Source: Bacteroidales bacterium (GTDB lineage Bacteria; Bacteroidota; Bacteroidia; Bacteroidales; F082). From it: DNA of 53,507 nt. The translations under genes and the position numbers were made by a program. The notes beneath the pieces were generated by a model that was not told where the DNA came from, did no database searches, and saw nothing but the letters and a program-made list of their open reading frames with translations. Position 1 is the stretch's first letter. Each line of letters opens with the position of its first letter. Shown here piece by piece: positions 51,289 to 53,507 of the stretch. The DNA is taken from contig JAFSJF010000032.1 in the NCBI GenBank assembly GCA_017439405.1, forward strand, positions 1 to 53,507. Reading direction: 5' to 3'.

Positions 51289-51930
51289 ATGGCGAAGAAC
51301 AAGTTTTACGTCGTTTGGAGCGGTCGCAACCCAGGCATTTACAGCGACTGGGAAGTCTGCAAGAAGGAAATCATGGGCTGCAAGGGAGCCAAATTCAAGG
51401 GTTTCCCCGACCGTCTGAGCGCGGAAAAGGCTTTCAAGCAAGGGCCGGATGCCTATTGGGGCAAGGATGCGGCCCCGGTGATGGACCTTTCGGCTGCGAC
51501 AGAACGGCCGCTCAGCCCCTGCATCGCGGTGGACGCCGCCTGCTCGGGCAACCCTGGAAAGATGGAATACCAGGGCGTTTACGTTGACTTCAGCACACAA
51601 CCGACCACAAAAAAAGACCTGTTCAAAAGCCCCGTTTTCCCTAACGCCACCAACAACATCGGGGAGTTTTTGGCCCTCGTCCACGCGCTTTCCTTGCAGA
51701 AGAAGAACGGCTGGCGTTACCCCATCTACAGCGACTCGGTGAACGCGCAGATATGGATAAGGCAGAAGAAATGCAAGACCAAGCTGCCGCCCAACGCCAA
51801 GAACGAGCGTCTCTTCGAGCTTATCGCCCGCGCCGAGAAATGGCTGGCCGAAAACACGATAGATGTGCCCGTCTTGAAGTGGAAGACCGAGATTTGGGGC
51901 GAAATCCCCGCCGACTACGGGCGGAAATGA
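51289..51930 (+). CDS. ribonuclease H family protein with viroplasmin (caulimovirus-type) N-terminal domain
   Basis: The 213-residue protein starts with a viroplasmin/RNase HI N-domain (KFYVVWSGRNPGIYSDWEVC and onward, about residues 3-45), which binds RNA-DNA hybrids. An RNase H domain follows from about residue 78. The acidic residues are in AVDAACSGNPG, NNIGEFLAL and YSDSVNAQIW. The usual N-terminal active-site aspartate is present, and the tail is ENTIDVPVLKWKTEIWGEIP. It degrades RNA in hybrids. It is co-transcribed with map. Other long frames here are shadows. Confidence 0.9.
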   Translation: MAKNKFYVVWSGRNPGIYSDWEVCKKEIMGCKGAKFKGFPDRLSAEKAFKQGPDAYWGKDAAPVMDLSAATERPLSPCIAVDAACSGNPGKMEYQGVYVDFSTQPTTKKDLFKSPVFPNATNNIGEFLALVHALSLQKKNGWRYPIYSDSVNAQIWIRQKKCKTKLPPNAKNERLFELIARAEKWLAENTIDVPVLKWKTEIWGEIPADYGRK

Positions 51931-51940
51931 AAAATAGTCT

Positions 51941-51948
51941 TACCTTTA
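51941..51948 (+). promoter_or_regulatory. -7-like element for the zinc-ribbon gene
   Basis: TACCTTTA followed by CCGCC, 21 bases before the ATG; last base differs from the consensus. Confidence 0.4.
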
Positions 51949-51969
51949 CCGCCGCAAACAAGAACGGAA

Positions 51970-52710
51970 ATGCTGAAATTCGACTCGTATTATTTCCAAT
52001 GCCCCCATTGCCAAGCCTGGCTCGAAGGCCGCAACCTGAAAGCCGAGCTCGTCAACGAGGCCATCTTGTATTCCGACGGCAAGGTGCTGAACGACAACCT
52101 CATCACCACGCCGCAAAAGATGATCCTTTGCCCTTCGTGCGCCCATGTGTTTTGGGTGGAGAAGCCGACCGAGCCTTTCATCACTTACGAAAAGCCCGAT
52201 GTCGAGGCCTATTCCTGGAACACTTGGCGCTTCTACGGCATCCGCTTTTCCGACAACAAGGGCAAGCTCGCCCTCATCAACCACTACCAGACCTTCCTGA
52301 AGAAGAGCCACTATGAGCCGAAAAACGAGATTTACCTGCGACGGTTCCTGTGGTGGGCCTACAACGACCTGCACCGCAACCACCAGCACGTGCGCCTGAA
52401 GTACCTCATCAACGGCTTCATGAGCTTCGGGGTGTGGCACAACAACCGCAAGATGATTCTCGAAGGCGAGAAGCTGTTCATCAAGAACCTGAAAGGCTTC
52501 AACGACAACCTGAAGCGACTCTTGGCCCTGCTCGAAAAGCACCCCGAGGAGCAAATCGACCTTGAAGTGCCGGAAATCCATCGCGAGTTGCGGCAGTTCG
52601 ACAAGGCCAGGGAACTGCTCGACAAGATGGGCAGCCGCACCCACTTCACCAACGAGATGCTACGGCACTCGAAGTGGAAGGACGGACGGGTGTTTGTGGT
52701 TTCAGGATAA
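51970..52710 (+). CDS. zinc-ribbon protein with helical repeat region, function unknown
   Basis: The 246-residue cytoplasmic protein has two CxxC pairs, CPHC (residues 11-14) and CPSC (about 54-57), which probably bind one zinc. A helical region follows with TPR-like character (IYLRRFLWWAYNDLHRNHQH, FNDNLKRLLALLEKHPEEQI). I do not recognise a named family with confidence. It has its own -7-like element and ends at a hairpin shared with the convergent ssb gene. Confidence 0.8.
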   Translation: MLKFDSYYFQCPHCQAWLEGRNLKAELVNEAILYSDGKVLNDNLITTPQKMILCPSCAHVFWVEKPTEPFITYEKPDVEAYSWNTWRFYGIRFSDNKGKLALINHYQTFLKKSHYEPKNEIYLRRFLWWAYNDLHRNHQHVRLKYLINGFMSFGVWHNNRKMILEGEKLFIKNLKGFNDNLKRLLALLEKHPEEQIDLEVPEIHRELRQFDKARELLDKMGSRTHFTNEMLRHSKWKDGRVFVVSG

Positions 52711-52738
52711 AGGAAACGGGCGAACCTCCCGTTTCCTT
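52710..52738. terminator. convergent hairpin between the zinc-ribbon gene and ssb
   Basis: AAGGAAACGGG and CCCGTTTCCTT pair perfectly over 11 bases with a 7-base loop. No long T run, but the position between two convergent stops fits bidirectional termination. Confidence 0.6.
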
Positions 52739-52750
52739 CATCCAAACGTG

Positions 52751-53092
52751 TCAATCCTTAGCCTTATCCATCAGCAGCAAGTCGTTCACCCAGACCTCGG
52801 TGATGGAATGCCGATTGCCCTTGTCGTCGGTCCACTCGTTGTTGCGAAGCATGCCGCTGATGGCCACTTGCATCCCTTTCCTGACGTTGTTCTCGACGCG
52901 CTCGGCGGTCTTGCCCCAAGCCACGATGGGGAACCACTGCGTGTCGCTCACCCACTCGTTGTTGGCGTTGCGCTTGCGTTCCGTCACGGCGAGGCTGAAA
53001 CGCGCCTTCTTGTTGTTGTTGCCAAAGATTCTCACTTCAGGCTCTGCGCCCGGGCGGCCAACCAGCGTGACCGAATTTCTCATTGTACTCAT
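52751..53092 (-). CDS. ssb: single-stranded DNA-binding protein
   Basis: The 113-residue OB-fold protein matches bacterial SSB: NSVTLVGRPGAEPEVRIFGN, ARFSLAVTE, WFPIVAWGKTAERVENNVRK GMQVAISG and ITEVWVNDLLLMDKA. It is short and lacks the acidic C-terminal tail that recruits partner proteins; it ends MDKAKD. It may therefore be an accessory SSB and not the main replicative one. Start at 53092 (MSTMRNSV) or 53083 (MRNSV) is undecided. A -7-like TTACTTTG lies near 53181, and a good TACCTTTG at the window edge points the same way. Confidence 0.93.
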   Translation of the reverse strand: MSTMRNSVTLVGRPGAEPEVRIFGNNNKKARFSLAVTERKRNANNEWVSDTQWFPIVAWGKTAERVENNVRKGMQVAISGMLRNNEWTDDKGNRHSITEVWVNDLLLMDKAKD

Positions 53093-53507
53093 GGTTTTGT
53101 GTGTTTTGATGAATTAATAATACGTTTGTTTCCTGTCCCTCCGAGGTTGGCGAGCTTGCCGAACCATCGGTTTGACGCTGCAAAGTAACAACCTTTGTCA
53201 ATACCGAGCCGTTGATTAAACGTTTGTAGTCGATTATTGTCGTTTGCTGTCGGGTATATTGCTGGTTTTCAACAGAAACAAATCTTATGCAAATCTAAAG
53301 CAAATCTTGGTAATACCCATTCGAGTCTTTCGATAACGAAATCCAACGGGTAAATTTTTGTACACATTATAAGTTCAACTTAGAAAGTTATAAAAGGAGG
53401 GTACAAATAACCCCGCCAAGAGTGACGGGATTAATGGAAAAAATGCCACATTTGCGGTCTCCAAAACAAAAGCAAGATGCAACATCTTAACGAGACGCAA
53501 AGGTACA
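53093..53507. other. 415 bases without a gene, upstream of ssb
   Basis: No plausible protein frame was found on either strand. The region holds a TACCTTTG element on the minus strand at 53498-53505. A perfect small palindrome, AAGATG-CAA-CATCTT (53474-53488), lies just inside it. A -7-like TTACTTTG is near ssb (53181-53188, minus). If transcription starts at the right-hand promoter, ssb would have a roughly 400-base leader or a separate small RNA would lie here. Confidence 0.5.
53498..53505 (-). promoter_or_regulatory. -7 promoter element at the right edge
   Basis: TACCTTTG followed by CGTC on the minus strand; nothing but the unexplained region and ssb lies downstream. Confidence 0.5.

Noticed and set aside
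50443-51930. 495-codon plus-strand frame over map and the RNase H gene
   Set aside because: The first part is an arginine/histidine-rich shadow of map. Only the last 213 codons, starting at 51289, are a real gene.
53398-53420. Hairpin CCCG...CGGG near the right edge as a possible terminator or transposon end
   Set aside because: Only four base pairs with a 10-base loop and no T run or repeat partner.

Overview
The window is a piece of a Bacteroidales-type (Bacteroidota) chromosome, most likely from an uncultured gut or rumen lineage. The evidence is a type IX secretion system (T9SS) core in the order porP-gldK-gldL-gldM-gldN, secreted proteins ending in T9SS C-terminal sorting domains, a TonB-dependent receptor paired with a DUF4249 lipoprotein, an IPExxxVDY gene behind rnc, and repeated use of the Bacteroidota -7 promoter element TAnnTTTG, usually written TAnnTTTGC. 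No rRNA, tRNA, CRISPR array, prophage or intact insertion sequence was seen.

Layout. 1-1120: 5' end of aspS and a hicAB toxin-antitoxin pair. 1190-8100: a secreted YD-like protein, the GTPase meaB, a small unknown gene, glnA and a membrane glycosyltransferase. 8100-10912 (minus): acpP-fabF-rnc-IPExxxVDY. 11108-11355: remnant of a T9SS sorting domain. 11432-14299: polA. 14393-20493 (minus): T9SS operon region. 20628-23081 (minus): M23 peptidase and rseP. 23215-26782 (minus): Rpn-type nuclease with an extreme tandem repeat, a T9SS cargo protein and a HigBA-like toxin-antitoxin pair. 26951-29014 (minus): groES-groEL. 29173-34642: beta-barrel protein, S41 lipoprotein peptidase, TonB receptor and DUF4249 lipoprotein. 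34752-36007: divergent exported flavodoxin and DUF937 protein. 36299-46077: a small C-terminally anchored protein and two very large T9SS cargo genes, both broken. 46343-52710: metG-dnaG, map-RNase H and a zinc-ribbon gene. 52751-53092 (minus): ssb. The last 415 bases hold no gene.

The genes connect through cell-envelope export. The porP-gldKLMN products build the T9SS motor and outer-membrane ring. The cargo genes at 1192, 24281, 36560 and about 40297 carry the sorting domain this machine recognises. RseP, the M23 peptidase, the TonB receptor cluster and the glycosyltransferase are also envelope functions. The rest is housekeeping: fatty-acid synthesis, replication, translation, chaperones and nitrogen assimilation.

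The most unusual signal is a set of short palindromic repeats that occur both between genes and in frame inside protein-coding genes: polA, the glycosyltransferase at two places, and the sorting domains of both giant cargo genes. The two giant paralogues carry different palindromes at the same point of an otherwise near-identical sorting domain. This resembles in principle the Rickettsia palindromic elements, which also insert in frame, but the sequences here are different. A second signal is a set of shared 5'-leader modules: an AT-rich block directly before the start codons of aspS, glnA and groES, and a GC-rich composite block before glnA and groEL. A third is the clustered decay of T9SS cargo genes beside intact housekeeping genes.
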